Origin: UBA922 sp964571295 | GTDB taxonomy: Bacteria > Patescibacteriota > Patescibacteriia > Magasanikbacterales > UBA922 | Direction: 5' to 3' | Length of the DNA stretch: 18,548 nt | NCBI GenBank assembly: GCA_964571295.1 | Contig: CAZNAO010000017.1 | Span: forward strand, 1 to 18,548 | Part shown: one piece after another, positions 6,212 through 14,449 of the stretch | Position numbering within the stretch: position 1 is the stretch's first letter | Layout of the letters: each line of letters starts with the position of its first letter | Program-made: the position numbers and the translations under genes | Notes under the pieces: generated by a model | Seen by the model: the letters and a program-made list of their open reading frames with translations, nothing else | Database searches by the model: none | Told to the model about the DNA's origin: nothing

Positions 6212-7996
6212 ATGAACACCCGTAATTTCTGCATTATCGCCCATATCGACCACGGCAAATCGACCCTTGCGGATCGGTTTCTTGAGATTACCGGCACCGT
6301 AGATAAACGAAAAATGCGAGCACAACTGCTGGATCAGATGGAATTGGAACAGGAACGTGGCATCACAATCAAGCTTCAACCCGTACGGATGCAATACAAA
6401 GGCTATACGCTCAACCTCATTGATACACCTGGACACGTAGACTTTACCTACGAAGTCTCCCGATCACTTGCCGCAGTCGAGGGTGCAATTCTCTTGGTAG
6501 ATGCCAGCCAGGGTGTACAGGCACAGACCATTGCAAATTTATATCTTGCAATTGACCAGAATCTTACGATTATTCCGGTCATGAATAAAATTGATTTACC
6601 GAATGCCGACCCGGAAAAAGTGGCGGCTGAAATTATTCATCTTATTGGCTGCACGCGCGAGGAAATTCTTACCTGTTCGGGAAAAACGGGAACAGGTGTT
6701 CCTGAATTATTGGATGAAGTGATTGCTCGCATTCCCCCGCCCCAAGAAACAACGAACAAACCTGCCCGAGCACTTATTTTCGATTCCATGTACGATGATT
6801 ACCGGGGAATTGTTGCTGCAATCAGAATGAAGGATGGTGAGTTGAAAAAAGGAGATTCGGTCATGTTCATGGGTACAGGCGCTATCGGTGAAGTATTGGA
6901 TATTGGACACTATGCGCCACAAATGACATCAGATGGAATTTTGGAAAATGGACAAATCGGATATATCACAAGCGGAGTAAAGGAGCTCGGCGAAGTTCGA
7001 GTGGGTGATACTATTACACGCGCAAAAAATGGTGCAGCCGAACAGTTACCTGGGTATAAAGAAGTAAAACCGATGGTATTTGCGGGTATTTTTCCGCGCG
7101 AAGGGGATGATTATAATGCCCTTCGTGAAGCAGTAGATAAGCTCAAACTGAGCGATTCAGCGCTTTATTATGAACCAGAACATTCACAGGCATTGGGATT
7201 TGGGTTCCGTTGCGGATTATTGGGCATGCTCCATCTTGAAATTTTCCAGGAACGACTGCGGCGTGAATTTGGATTGTCCATTATTGCAACCGTCCCAAGT
7301 GTTGCCTATCACGTATTCAAAACCAATGGAGAAGATGTTATTATCAAAAGCCCGCAAGACTTGCCTGAGGTTCAAAAAATTGAACATATCGAAGAACCCT
7401 GGATGACCGTCGATATTATTACTCCTCAAGAATATATTGGAAACATCATGGGGCTTATTGCCGAGAGAAAAGGTGTATACAAAAATACCGAATATTTGAG
7501 CACGGGTGCCGGACAGCGGGCAATGCTCCACTACGACATGCCGCTTGCCTCGCTCATCACTGATTTTTATGATAAACTGAAATCTGTTTCAAGTGGCTAT
7601 GCTTCACTCAATTATGATTACAAAGAATACCGAAAAGCCAATGTAGTAAAACTTGATATCATGGTTGCGGAAGAAGCTGTGGAAGAACTCGCAACACTCG
7701 TCTGGGAAGATGATGCGCATCGAGCAGGAAAAAAAATTGTAGAGGTGCTCAAAGACACGCTTGATCGAGAACAATTCGTCATCAAAATCCAGGCAGCAAT
7801 CGGAGGAAAAATTGTTGCGAGTGAGAGAATTTCAGCTCTTCGAAAAGATGTGACCGCAAAACTGTATGGCGGAGACGTAACACGAAAAAACAAGCTTCTT
7901 GACCGACAAAAGAAAGGAAAAAAGAAAATGCTCTCCATGAGTAAAGGGAGAGTAAATATTCCGACCGAAGCATACCTTGCGGTACTCAAACGTTAA
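6212..7996 (+). CDS. lepA: Elongation factor 4 (LepA), translational GTPase
   Basis: 594 residues, the usual LepA length. GTPase motifs are in order: AHIDHGKST at 10-18 (P loop), RGIT at 49-52, DTPGH at 71-75 and NKID at 125-128. Beta-barrel domain II and two EF-G-like domains follow, for example the CGLLGMLHLEI segment in the second half. The C-terminal LepA-specific domain ends in the typical GKKKMLSMSKGRVNIPTEA block shortly before the last residues. LepA acts on ribosomes in the cytoplasm and affects translocation or subunit assembly, mostly under stress. It heads a plus-strand run; the next gene starts 8 bases after the stop. The start matches the family N-terminus, although no Shine-Dalgarno sequence is seen and the 9-base repeat array lies there instead. 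Confidence 0.97.
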   Translation: MNTRNFCIIAHIDHGKSTLADRFLEITGTVDKRKMRAQLLDQMELEQERGITIKLQPVRMQYKGYTLNLIDTPGHVDFTYEVSRSLAAVEGAILLVDASQGVQAQTIANLYLAIDQNLTIIPVMNKIDLPNADPEKVAAEIIHLIGCTREEILTCSGKTGTGVPELLDEVIARIPPPQETTNKPARALIFDSMYDDYRGIVAAIRMKDGELKKGDSVMFMGTGAIGEVLDIGHYAPQMTSDGILENGQIGYITSGVKELGEVRVGDTITRAKNGAAEQLPGYKEVKPMVFAGIFPREGDDYNALREAVDKLKLSDSALYYEPEHSQALGFGFRCGLLGMLHLEIFQERLRREFGLSIIATVPSVAYHVFKTNGEDVIIKSPQDLPEVQKIEHIEEPWMTVDIITPQEYIGNIMGLIAERKGVYKNTEYLSTGAGQRAMLHYDMPLASLITDFYDKLKSVSSGYASLNYDYKEYRKANVVKLDIMVAEEAVEELATLVWEDDAHRAGKKIVEVLKDTLDREQFVIKIQAAIGGKIVASERISALRKDVTAKLYGGDVTRKNKLLDRQKKGKKKMLSMSKGRVNIPTEAYLAVLKR

Positions 7997-8004
7997 TAGA
8001 TAAT

Positions 8005-8463
8005 ATGGAGAAAAAAGATTACAAAGAACCGACAATAGAAAATTCGAGAAATACCTTACAGGAAATCGAGGAAGAAAGAAGGCAATATGTAATTCAAGAA
8101 TACCCTTCTGGCTTTTTGTTATTAGCAGATAAGCAAATTGTCCCTGGCATGACTATTTTTAGATCTAAAGTAGAAGTTGAAGATATAACAGATTTAACCG
8201 AAGAAGAATATACAGCTTTTACAAAAGATTTCCGACAAGCCTTAATATACATGAAAGAAAAACTTTCGCAAGACAAAAATTTTATAAGGCTCAACTGGGA
8301 TAAACTCGGTAATGAATTTAAAAAATTACACATGTGGATTATTCCTAGATATGAATGGGAAGGTGATGAGCTCTCTATGCCACTTTGGTCACATAACATG
8401 AAAGAGCGTTGGGAAAAAGCTGAATCTCCAGATAAAGAACTAATTGAATCATTTAAAAATTAA
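8005..8463 (+). CDS. HIT-like protein with a degenerate histidine triad
   Basis: 152 residues. The middle follows the layout of HIT-family nucleotide hydrolases: a PGMTIF strand (47-52) where the family has PGHxLV, DITDLTEEEYTAF (60-72) where it has the D-L-T-x-E-E helix, an Asn at 97, and KLHMWIIPRYEWEGD (107-121) where it has H-x-H-x-H-x-x-P-R. Only the middle His (H109, the nucleophile position in HIT enzymes) remains; the first is Lys and the third Trp. An N-terminal extension of about 30 residues is charged and probably helical. The family acts on dinucleoside polyphosphates or nucleoside phosphoramidates; activity here is uncertain. It starts 8 bases after lepA without a Shine-Dalgarno sequence. 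Two sampled 60-base blocks have 30-33% GC, lower than recJ downstream, so it may have a separate history. The HIT call is by motif reading only. Confidence 0.65.
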   Translation: MEKKDYKEPTIENSRNTLQEIEEERRQYVIQEYPSGFLLLADKQIVPGMTIFRSKVEVEDITDLTEEEYTAFTKDFRQALIYMKEKLSQDKNFIRLNWDKLGNEFKKLHMWIIPRYEWEGDELSMPLWSHNMKERWEKAESPDKELIESFKN

Positions 8464-8465
8464 AA

Positions 8466-8509
8466 GGGCCTTTTAAGCATTTGGAGCTTTTGCAGGCCTT
8501 TTAAGCCTT
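8466..8509 (+). repeat. Second array of the 9-base repeat, before the 33-residue ORF
   Basis: Units with GGGCC, AAGC, GAGC, AGGCC and AAGCC cores have their key C at 8469, 8478, 8487, 8497 and 8506 (steps 9, 9, 10, 9). The last unit ends 5-6 bases before the ATG at 8515, as in the copy before lepA. Parts can pair (GGCCT with AGGCC, AAGC with GCTT), giving a weak hairpin that might also serve as a partial terminator after the HIT-like gene. Confidence 0.6.
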
Positions 8510-8514
8510 ACATT

Positions 8515-8616
8515 ATGTACGGAAGCAAAAAAATGAAAGTCCTCTGGACCGTGATCAGTGTTATTGCAGTATTCGCAATGCTCTTCTTCACGATCATGCC
8601 GGCATTCTACTACTAA
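8515..8616 (+). CDS. 33-residue single-helix membrane peptide
   Basis: The ATG at 8515 opens a 33-codon frame ending in TAA. The peptide has a short basic head with K5, K6 and K8, then one hydrophobic helix from about 9 to 29, and ends in Phe-Tyr-Tyr. Such a clean membrane segment with a positively charged N-terminus, placed after the same repeat array that precedes lepA, argues for a real gene. The layout predicts N-in insertion. The recJ start lies 31 bases downstream, so the two may be co-transcribed. I cannot name the family; tiny membrane proteins are often missed by gene callers. Confidence 0.55.
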   Translation: MYGSKKMKVLWTVISVIAVFAMLFFTIMPAFYY

Positions 8617-8647
8617 TAAGTCGAGTAAAAAGCATCAAGCTTGTCGT

Positions 8648-10365
8648 ATGCCCAAAAAATGGGTCATTTTGCCTGACCCTCCGCAACAATTCATGGATGA
8701 ACATCCCGAACTTTTACCGATCGTCGCACGTTTGTTGTACCATCGAAACATCCGAACCCAGCAACAAATCGATGAATTTCTCAACCCTGACTACGAACGT
8801 GATATTTATGATCCGTTTCTGTTTCGCGATATGGATCACGCGATCGAGCGAATCTTCCGAGCAGTCGAAAACCAGGAGTCAGTGATCGTACACGGCGATT
8901 ATGACGCGGATGGTGTGTCTGCATCAGTGATTTTGGTTTCAACTCTCCGTGCATTGGGATCAACCAAAACCGATGTTTTTATCCCCCACCGGGAAATCGA
9001 TGGATACGGACTCAACATGAATACGGTGGAAACCCTGATCAAAAATAAGGTGAATTTACTCATTACCTGCGACTGCGGCGTGAGCAATGTCCCGGAAATT
9101 CAGCGTCTGCAAGATGCGGGAATTGATGTGATCGTTACTGACCATCACGCAGTACCTGAAATCCCACCGAAAGCATACGCGATCATCCATCCGCGCGTAC
9201 CGGGCGAACAATACCCGGACAAAAATCTTGCCGGCGGAGGTGTCGCATTCAAATTGGTACAGGGCCTCATGCGCAAACACAAAGAAAAAAACCAGCTGCT
9301 CCCGAACGGAAAATCCCATGAATCCCATGAAAAATGGCTGCTCGACATGGTCGCAATCGCAAGTGTGGCGGACATGGTCCCGCTCATCGGAGAATCACGT
9401 ACCCTGACCAAATACGGACTGATTGTCCTCAACCATACGAAACGCCTGGGGCTCCAAAAACTCCTGCTCGAGGCTCGATTTCTGGAGGAAGGCGAGGGCA
9501 AAAAACGGGAAATCACAACCGATACGATTGGCTTCCAAATTGCGCCCCGTATCAATGCGGCAGGCCGGATGAATCATGCGTCAACCGCATTCCATCTCAT
9601 GATTGCAGACAAAGGAACCGATGCAATCGATCTCGCGTTTGAATTGAATACGAATAATAAAGACCGTCAAAAACTGACGGATGAACTGGCAAAAGAAAGT
9701 ATCAAGAAAGCGGAAGAAGATCCGGAGAGCCCGGTGATTGTCGTATGCGGACAGGGATGGTCCCCTGGATTGGTCGGACTGATAGCAAGCAGGCTCAAAG
9801 AAAAATATCACAAACCCACGATCGTATGCGCTGAAAATGAAGGGGTCGTGGTAGCATCAGGCAGAAGCGTACCCGGATTCAACATGATTGAGACATTACA
9901 GGAAATGCCGCACTTCTTCCTCAAATTCGGAGGACATCCGATGGCATGTGGATTCACACTGATTGCAAAAGAAAAACTTTCTGAATTCAAAACGGCACTG
10001 AATGAGGCATTCAGAAAAAAAACAGCCAACATTGACATGGCACCGGCAATCCAAATCGATGCGGAAATTGATCTCGAAGACGTAAGTTGGGAATTATTCG
10101 ACATCCTCGATAAATTCAAGCCGTTTGGAATCGCGAACGAAAAACCCAAATATATGGCACGTGGGGTTACCATCCACCAGATGCAGCCGGTCGGAAAAGA
10201 AGGTAAACACCTGCGCCTCATGGTAAAACACCGTACGCATAAAATACGCAAAACTATTGGCTGGAGTCTGTGCAGCGATAACGGATCTACGAATTGGTGC
10301 GAAGTGTTGCGTCCGGGAGATAAAATTGATATCGTATTTGAAATCGATGTCAACGAATGGAATGG
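8648..10365 (+). CDS. recJ: Single-stranded-DNA-specific exonuclease RecJ (3' end lost in the N gap)
   Basis: 572 residues are readable from the ATG at 8648 to the gap. The frame opens at 8558, but that start would overlap the small membrane ORF and adds a Ser/Lys-rich tail unlike RecJ. DHH phosphoesterase motifs are present: DYDADG at 84-89, an acid in TCDCG (D142), DHH at 165-167 and ASVADMVPL near 238-246 (D242). The DHHA1 part carries a GQGWSPGLVGLIASRL block near 368-383, SGRSVPG at 404-410 and GGHPMACG at 428-435. An OB-fold region with FKPFGIANEKP follows, and the readable part stops at a VNEWNG sequence that in RecJ lies close to the C-terminus. Perhaps 10-20 residues are missing. The enzyme degrades 5' ends of single-stranded DNA in recombination and mismatch or base-excision repair. 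RNase HI follows directly. Confidence 0.95.
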
Positions 10366-10465
10366 NNNNNNNNNNNNNNNNNNNNNNNNNNNNNNNNNNN
10401 NNNNNNNNNNNNNNNNNNNNNNNNNNNNNNNNNNNNNNNNNNNNNNNNNNNNNNNNNNNNNNNNN
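10366..10465. other. Run of 100 N (scaffold gap)
   Basis: Exactly 100 undetermined bases, the usual placeholder for a gap of unknown size. recJ enters from the left needing only a short tail. The RNase HI start codon stands one base after the gap. The true missing sequence could be only some tens of bases, but the sequence cannot prove that the two sides are adjacent. Confidence 0.97.
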
Positions 10466-10466
10466 T

Positions 10467-10871
10467 ATGAAACTAACTATCTACACCGACGGTGGCGCAC
10501 GAGGTAATCCGGGACCGGCTGCAACCGGTATCGTCATCAAAGATGGGTACGGAAAGACCGTTAGTGCATTTGGTGATTATCTTGGAAAACAAACCAACAA
10601 TTATGCCGAATACATGGCAATTATTTCTGGATTAAAAAAGGCGCTAGAGCTTGGTGCTGATGAGGTCGACTGTGTTGCAGATAGTAAGCTCGTCGTAGAA
10701 CAACTCAATAGACGATGGAAAGTAAAAGAACCGACGCTCCAAAAACTCTTTATGGAAGCGTGGAATGAAATGCAAAAATTCAGACGAATCCGTATTTCAC
10801 ACGTTCTTCGAGCAAAAAATAAAGAAGCTGATGCTGAGGTAAATAGAGTTTTAGATGCAGAGGCATACTAA
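10467..10871 (+). CDS. rnhA: Ribonuclease HI
   Basis: 134 residues beginning with the family-typical MKLTIYTDGGARGNPGPAA. The four acidic metal ligands are visible: D8, E48 (in NNYAEYMA), D72 (in ADSKLVVEQ) and D122 (in KEADAEVN). The size and the DGGARGNPGP start resemble the short RNase HI family lacking the E. coli basic protrusion. It cuts the RNA strand of RNA-DNA hybrids in the cytoplasm. The ATG is one base after the N gap, so its ribosome binding site and true spacing from recJ are unknown. A longer N-terminus is unlikely because the first residues already form the first beta strand of the fold. Confidence 0.93.
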   Translation: MKLTIYTDGGARGNPGPAATGIVIKDGYGKTVSAFGDYLGKQTNNYAEYMAIISGLKKALELGADEVDCVADSKLVVEQLNRRWKVKEPTLQKLFMEAWNEMQKFRRIRISHVLRAKNKEADAEVNRVLDAEAY

Positions 10872-10872
10872 A

Positions 10873-10902
10873 TTGACAGTAACATACAAATTAAGATAAC
10901 AT
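10873..10902 (+). promoter_or_regulatory. Putative promoter of the GRAM/PH-like gene, with an 11-base direct repeat
   Basis: TTGACA (10873-10878) is a consensus -35 box. After 18 bases comes TAACAT (10897-10902), a moderate -10. The 11-base word TAACATACAAA occurs twice, at 10880-10890 and 10897-10907, one repeat step being 17 bases. The gene start is at 10935, giving a leader of about 25 bases. Confidence 0.45.
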
Positions 10903-10934
10903 ACAAACGTTAATTTATTAGTTAATAGGCATCT

Positions 10935-11285
10935 ATGAAATTGGAACTAGGACAAGGAGAATCAGTCATCAACTCATGGACACTCGTATACACCCCTCCA
11001 AGTGGTGGCGTATACAATGGTAAATTGACCGTGACCAATACGCGACTCATCTACGATGCACGATTCGATGTATCTGCTCAGGGTATTGTAGACGAAGTGC
11101 TGTACGTAAAATCAGGTTCAGAAGCCTATGTCGTTATTCCGAAAGAAAAAATCAAATCAGTCGAAGCAAAGAAAAGTTTCTTTTCAAAAAAAGCAATTCT
11201 CACACTCGACACTGGCGAACAACATATATTTAGCTACGGAATGCTGAATATCGACCCTGTCATCAATGCAATCAATCAGCGATAA
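10935..11285 (+). CDS. Small GRAM/PH-like domain protein, function unknown
   Basis: 116 residues, soluble, without signal peptide or membrane helix. The N-terminal half reads like a GRAM or bacterial PH-like domain: G-E-S-V near 8-11, a NGKLTVTNTRLIYDAR stretch near 28-43 (the family hallmark G-x-L-x-x-T-x-x-R-L-I), then short beta strands and an Ile-Pro-x-x-x-I strand near 68-74 leading to KAILTLDTGEQHIF. A C-terminal helix closes the fold (about 104-116). GRAM/PH-like folds in bacteria often bind lipids or proteins near the membrane, but no partner is indicated. The ATG at 10935 has a weak AGG 7 bases upstream. The gene appears to have its own promoter and ends inside the left arm of a strong terminator. 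Confidence 0.6.
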   Translation: MKLELGQGESVINSWTLVYTPPSGGVYNGKLTVTNTRLIYDARFDVSAQGIVDEVLYVKSGSEAYVVIPKEKIKSVEAKKSFFSKKAILTLDTGEQHIFSYGMLNIDPVINAINQR

Positions 11286-11319
11286 CAAAAATCCTCCCTT
11301 TATCGGGAGGATTTTTGTT
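11284..11319. terminator. Perfect bidirectional intrinsic terminator
   Basis: The arms AACAAAAATCCTCCC (11284-11298) and GGGAGGATTTTTGTT (11305-11319) are exact reverse complements, with a 6-base loop. The GC core CCTCCC/GGGAGG is flanked by A5/T5 runs on both sides, so it can end transcription of the plus-strand gene stopping at 11285 and of dnaJ stopping at 11332. Confidence 0.9.
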
Positions 11320-11331
11320 GCAACTTAAAAC

Positions 11332-12438
11332 TTACAACTCTCTTCGCAGATCTTCAATCAATCTCTTAGCAGATTTGGAAACTTTCTTCGGTACATCAAG
11401 CTTCACATGTACATAATGATCCCCTCTTCCTGATCCATGAAGTCTCGTGATACCAAGACCTTTAAGACGGATAACTTGTCCTGGCTGCACACCCTCGGGA
11501 ACCGCAATCTTTTTCTCTCCATCGAGTGTTTCTATTGCCACCGTATCACCCAGCACTGCCTGTGGGAACGTAACCGTGATCTCGCTATGTACATCATATT
11601 GATCTCGTTCCCAGCCATGGTGATCACGTACATGTACCCGCACATAGAGATCTCCTGGCTGTACTCCAGCACCACCACTCTCCCCTTTTCCACTCAATCG
11701 CACTGCCTCACCAGAAGAAATTCCAGCTGGAATTTTTACTGTATATTTCGATTCAGAACGCACGATTCCGTCCCCCCCACAATGGTTACATTTTTTTTCA
11801 GGAAATTTCCCAGCACCGCCACATTTCGGGCACGTTACCACAGTCTGCATTGCACCTAGAATGGTTTGTTGTACTCGTCGCACCTGTCCAGCACCCTTAC
11901 ACTCACCACATTCACTCAATCGCGTCCCAGGTTCAGCACCTGATCCATCACATACGTCACATGCATTATTTTTGGTAAGTTTTATTTCACGCTCAATACC
12001 AAACGCAGCTTCTTTGAATTCAAGCTCAATATCAACCTGAATATCACTTCCTCGACGTTGACGCTGCGAACCTCTATTCCCACCCATTCCAAATATGTCA
12101 CCAAAAATATCTCCGAAATCAAATCCGCCGAAGTTACCACTGAATCCACCATTTCCCGCTCCCTGCCCACGAGTAGCACGCATGAAGTCTTCCCAACTCA
12201 TTCCACCGCCAAATCCACCTTGCTGATTGAAATCAGTACCAAATTGATCATACTGTTTTCGTTTACCTTCATCTCCGAGTACCTGAAAAGCTTCGTTCAC
12301 TTCTTTGAACTTTGCCTCATCCCCACCTTGTTTGTCTGGATGATATTTATGTGCAAGCTTGCGAAATGCTTTTTTAATCTCTTCTGCTGACGCACTTTTT
12401 TCTACACCGAGAATTTTATAATAATCTTTTGATGACAT
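11332..12438 (-). CDS. dnaJ: Chaperone DnaJ (Hsp40, type I)
   Basis: 368 residues with all parts of a type I DnaJ: J domain at 1-68 with the HPD motif at 33-35; Gly/Phe-rich linker at about 72-120; four C-x-x-C-x-G-x-G zinc modules starting at C160, C177, C203 and C217; and the C-terminal substrate-binding domains to about 368. DnaJ delivers unfolded protein to DnaK and stimulates its ATPase in the cytoplasm. It is the last gene of the heat-shock operon, 51 bases after dnaK, and that spacer holds a strong hairpin. No Shine-Dalgarno sequence lies between hairpin and ATG (the upstream bases are UUGUUUCUCUACAU). Transcription ends at the bidirectional terminator just beyond its stop. Confidence 0.97.
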   Translation of the reverse strand: MSSKDYYKILGVEKSASAEEIKKAFRKLAHKYHPDKQGGDEAKFKEVNEAFQVLGDEGKRKQYDQFGTDFNQQGGFGGGMSWEDFMRATRGQGAGNGGFSGNFGGFDFGDIFGDIFGMGGNRGSQRQRRGSDIQVDIELEFKEAAFGIEREIKLTKNNACDVCDGSGAEPGTRLSECGECKGAGQVRRVQQTILGAMQTVVTCPKCGGAGKFPEKKCNHCGGDGIVRSESKYTVKIPAGISSGEAVRLSGKGESGGAGVQPGDLYVRVHVRDHHGWERDQYDVHSEITVTFPQAVLGDTVAIETLDGEKKIAVPEGVQPGQVIRLKGLGITRLHGSGRGDHYVHVKLDVPKKVSKSAKRLIEDLRREL

Positions 12439-12451
12439 ATGTAGAGAAACA

Positions 12452-12478
12452 ACTAGCCAGGGTTTGTCCCTAGCTAGT
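12452..12478 (-). other. dnaK-dnaJ intercistronic hairpin
   Basis: On the minus-strand RNA, ACUAGCUAGGG, loop ACAAA, CCCUGGCUAGU form an 11-bp stem with one U-G pair. The plus strand would have a C-A mismatch. It lies after the dnaK stop and 13 bases before the dnaJ start. With only a broken U run (UGUUUCUCU) after it, partial termination or mRNA processing that lowers DnaJ relative to DnaK is the likely role (inference). Confidence 0.6.
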
Positions 12479-12489
12479 ACAGTCTATCA

Positions 12490-14418
12490 TTATTTTGTAT
12501 CATCCACCACTTCTCCCTCAATCGGACCTTCATCTTTTGTATCTTCTGACTTATTATCAGCACTTTTTTGCTCACCCGCTTTGGCTTGTTCTGCCTGATA
12601 CATCTTCGCACCTACCACCTGTGCAGCAGTAGACAATTCGTCAGCAGCTTTCTTGATCGCTTCCACATCATCAGTGTCTTTGACTTCTTTTACTTTTGCC
12701 AACGTGTCAGTAACTTTTTGTCTCTCTTCATCAGTGATCGACACCTTCTTTTCATCCACTTCTTTCATCATTTTTTCAGTGGTATAGACCATCGTATCTG
12801 CAGTATTACGTACATCGATAAGTTCACGCTTTTTCTTGTCATCAGCCGCGTGCATTTCAGCATCTTTCTTCATCTTTTCAATCTCTTCTTTTGAGAGACC
12901 AGACGATGCTTCGATTCTGATTGACTGTTCTTTGCCTGTTGCCTTATCCTTTGCTTTGACACTGAGAATACCATTCGCATCGATATCAAAGGTAACTTCG
13001 ACCTGTGGGACTCCACGGGGGGCAGGTGGAATTCCATCGAGAATAAAACGTCCGAGAGATTTATTATCTACCGCCATCTCACGTTCACCTTGCAACACAT
13101 TGATTTCTACACTTGGTTGATTATCAGCGGCAGTTGAAAATACTTGCGATTTACTCGTAGGAATCGTTGTATTTCGCTCAATCAATTTTGTCATCACACT
13201 TCCCATCGTCTCAAGTCCAAGCGAAAGCGGAGTAACATCGAGAAGTAAGATATCTTTACCAAGATCTCCTTGTAGCTGCCCTGCCTGGATCGCAGCACCC
13301 ACTGCTACGACCTCATCAGGGTTCACACTCGCATTTGGTTTCTTACCAAAAAATTCTTCCACTTTTTTGATAACTAATGGCATACGAGTCATACCACCAA
13401 CAAGAATCACTTCCTGAATATCTTCTTTTTTGATGCCAGAATCATCAATTGCTTTTTGCACTGGAATCATGGTTTTTTCCACCAAATCCATCACCAATTC
13501 CTCAAGTTTCGCTCGAGAAAGTTTCAAATTCAAATGTTTTGGTCCTTCTGCTCCTGCAGTGATAAATGGTTCATTAATTTCAGTCTCAGCAGTGCTCGAA
13601 AGTTCTTTCTTTGCTTTTTCAGCAGCATCCTTGATACGCTGCAATGCAAGTGGATCTTTCGAAAGATCGATCCCTTCGGTCTTCTTGAACTCTTCCAAAA
13701 TCCACTGAATAATACGCTGATCAAAATCGTCTCCACCAAGATGTGTATCTCCATTGGTTGACTTCACTTCTACCGTGGAATTCCCATCTTCATGATCATG
13801 AGAAATTTCAAGGATTGAAATATCAAATGTTCCTCCACCAAGGTCGTATACAGCGATTTTCTGATCTTTTGATTTATCGAATCCGTATGCGAATGCTGCA
13901 GCAGTAGGCTCGTTGATAATACGACGAACTTTGAGTCCTGCGATTTCTCCCGCATCTTTGGTAGCCTGTCTCTGAGAATCGTCAAAATACGCAGGCACCG
14001 TGATAACCGCTTCTTCAATTTTCTCTCCCAATTTTTCTTCTGCATCAGTCTTCAATTTACGAAGGATCATCGCAGAAACTTCTTGTGGGGTATGATTTTC
14101 CTCACCCATTTTCACCTTTACTTTTTCTCCATCAGGAACAATCACATAGGGTACATGCTTCTTGGTCACTTCGACCTCGTTGTCATTCGGACGACGTCCA
14201 ATCAATCGTTTTACCGAAAAGATCGTATTGGTTGGGTTAGTTACAGCCTGTCGCTTTGCAAGCTGACCTACGAGAATTTCTCCGCTCTTGGTCTTTGCAA
14301 CCACAGATGGAGTCGTTCTATTTCCCTCCTTATTCTCGAGTACCTTTGGCTGTCCACCTTCGATAATCGAGACACAGCTATTCGTAGTACCCAAGTCGAT
14401 TCCTAATATTTTTGGCAT
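12490..14418 (-). CDS. dnaK: Chaperone DnaK (Hsp70)
   Basis: 642 residues, normal for bacterial DnaK. The nucleotide-binding domain shows IDLGTTNS at 7-14, the phosphate-2 loop VYDLGGGTFDISIL near 190-203, and the VILVGGMTRMP adenosine motif in the 330s. The hydrophobic linker DVTPLSLGLE follows near 390, then the beta-sandwich peptide-binding domain and a helical lid with a charged tail ending EGEVVDDTK. It binds and releases unfolded peptides with GrpE and DnaJ in the cytoplasm. The gene is fifth of six in the operon. The ATG at 14418 has no Shine-Dalgarno sequence; the spacer before it is a run of ATTAG/TGATT-type short repeats. A promoter-like pair inside the end of the preceding GNAT gene may add separate transcription. 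Confidence 0.98.
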   Translation of the reverse strand: MPKILGIDLGTTNSCVSIIEGGQPKVLENKEGNRTTPSVVAKTKSGEILVGQLAKRQAVTNPTNTIFSVKRLIGRRPNDNEVEVTKKHVPYVIVPDGEKVKVKMGEENHTPQEVSAMILRKLKTDAEEKLGEKIEEAVITVPAYFDDSQRQATKDAGEIAGLKVRRIINEPTAAAFAYGFDKSKDQKIAVYDLGGGTFDISILEISHDHEDGNSTVEVKSTNGDTHLGGDDFDQRIIQWILEEFKKTEGIDLSKDPLALQRIKDAAEKAKKELSSTAETEINEPFITAGAEGPKHLNLKLSRAKLEELVMDLVEKTMIPVQKAIDDSGIKKEDIQEVILVGGMTRMPLVIKKVEEFFGKKPNASVNPDEVVAVGAAIQAGQLQGDLGKDILLLDVTPLSLGLETMGSVMTKLIERNTTIPTSKSQVFSTAADNQPSVEINVLQGEREMAVDNKSLGRFILDGIPPAPRGVPQVEVTFDIDANGILSVKAKDKATGKEQSIRIEASSGLSKEEIEKMKKDAEMHAADDKKKRELIDVRNTADTMVYTTEKMMKEVDEKKVSITDEERQKVTDTLAKVKEVKDTDDVEAIKKAADELSTAAQVVGAKMYQAEQAKAGEQKSADNKSEDTKDEGPIEGEVVDDTK

Positions 14419-14449
14419 AAGTTTAGTTAATTAGTGATTGGTGATTAGA

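Noticed and set aside
8558..8647. RecJ start 30 codons upstream
   Set aside because: It overlaps the small membrane ORF and adds a Ser/Lys-rich stretch not seen in RecJ; MPKKW at 8648 is the natural start.
11437..14406. Several 60-140-codon plus-strand frames
   Set aside because: They are antisense shadows of dnaJ and dnaK, without start signals or recognisable domains.
14419..14449. CIRCE-like operator before dnaK
   Set aside because: The TGATT/ATTAG repeats there are direct, not inverted, and lack the CACTC/GAGTG cores.
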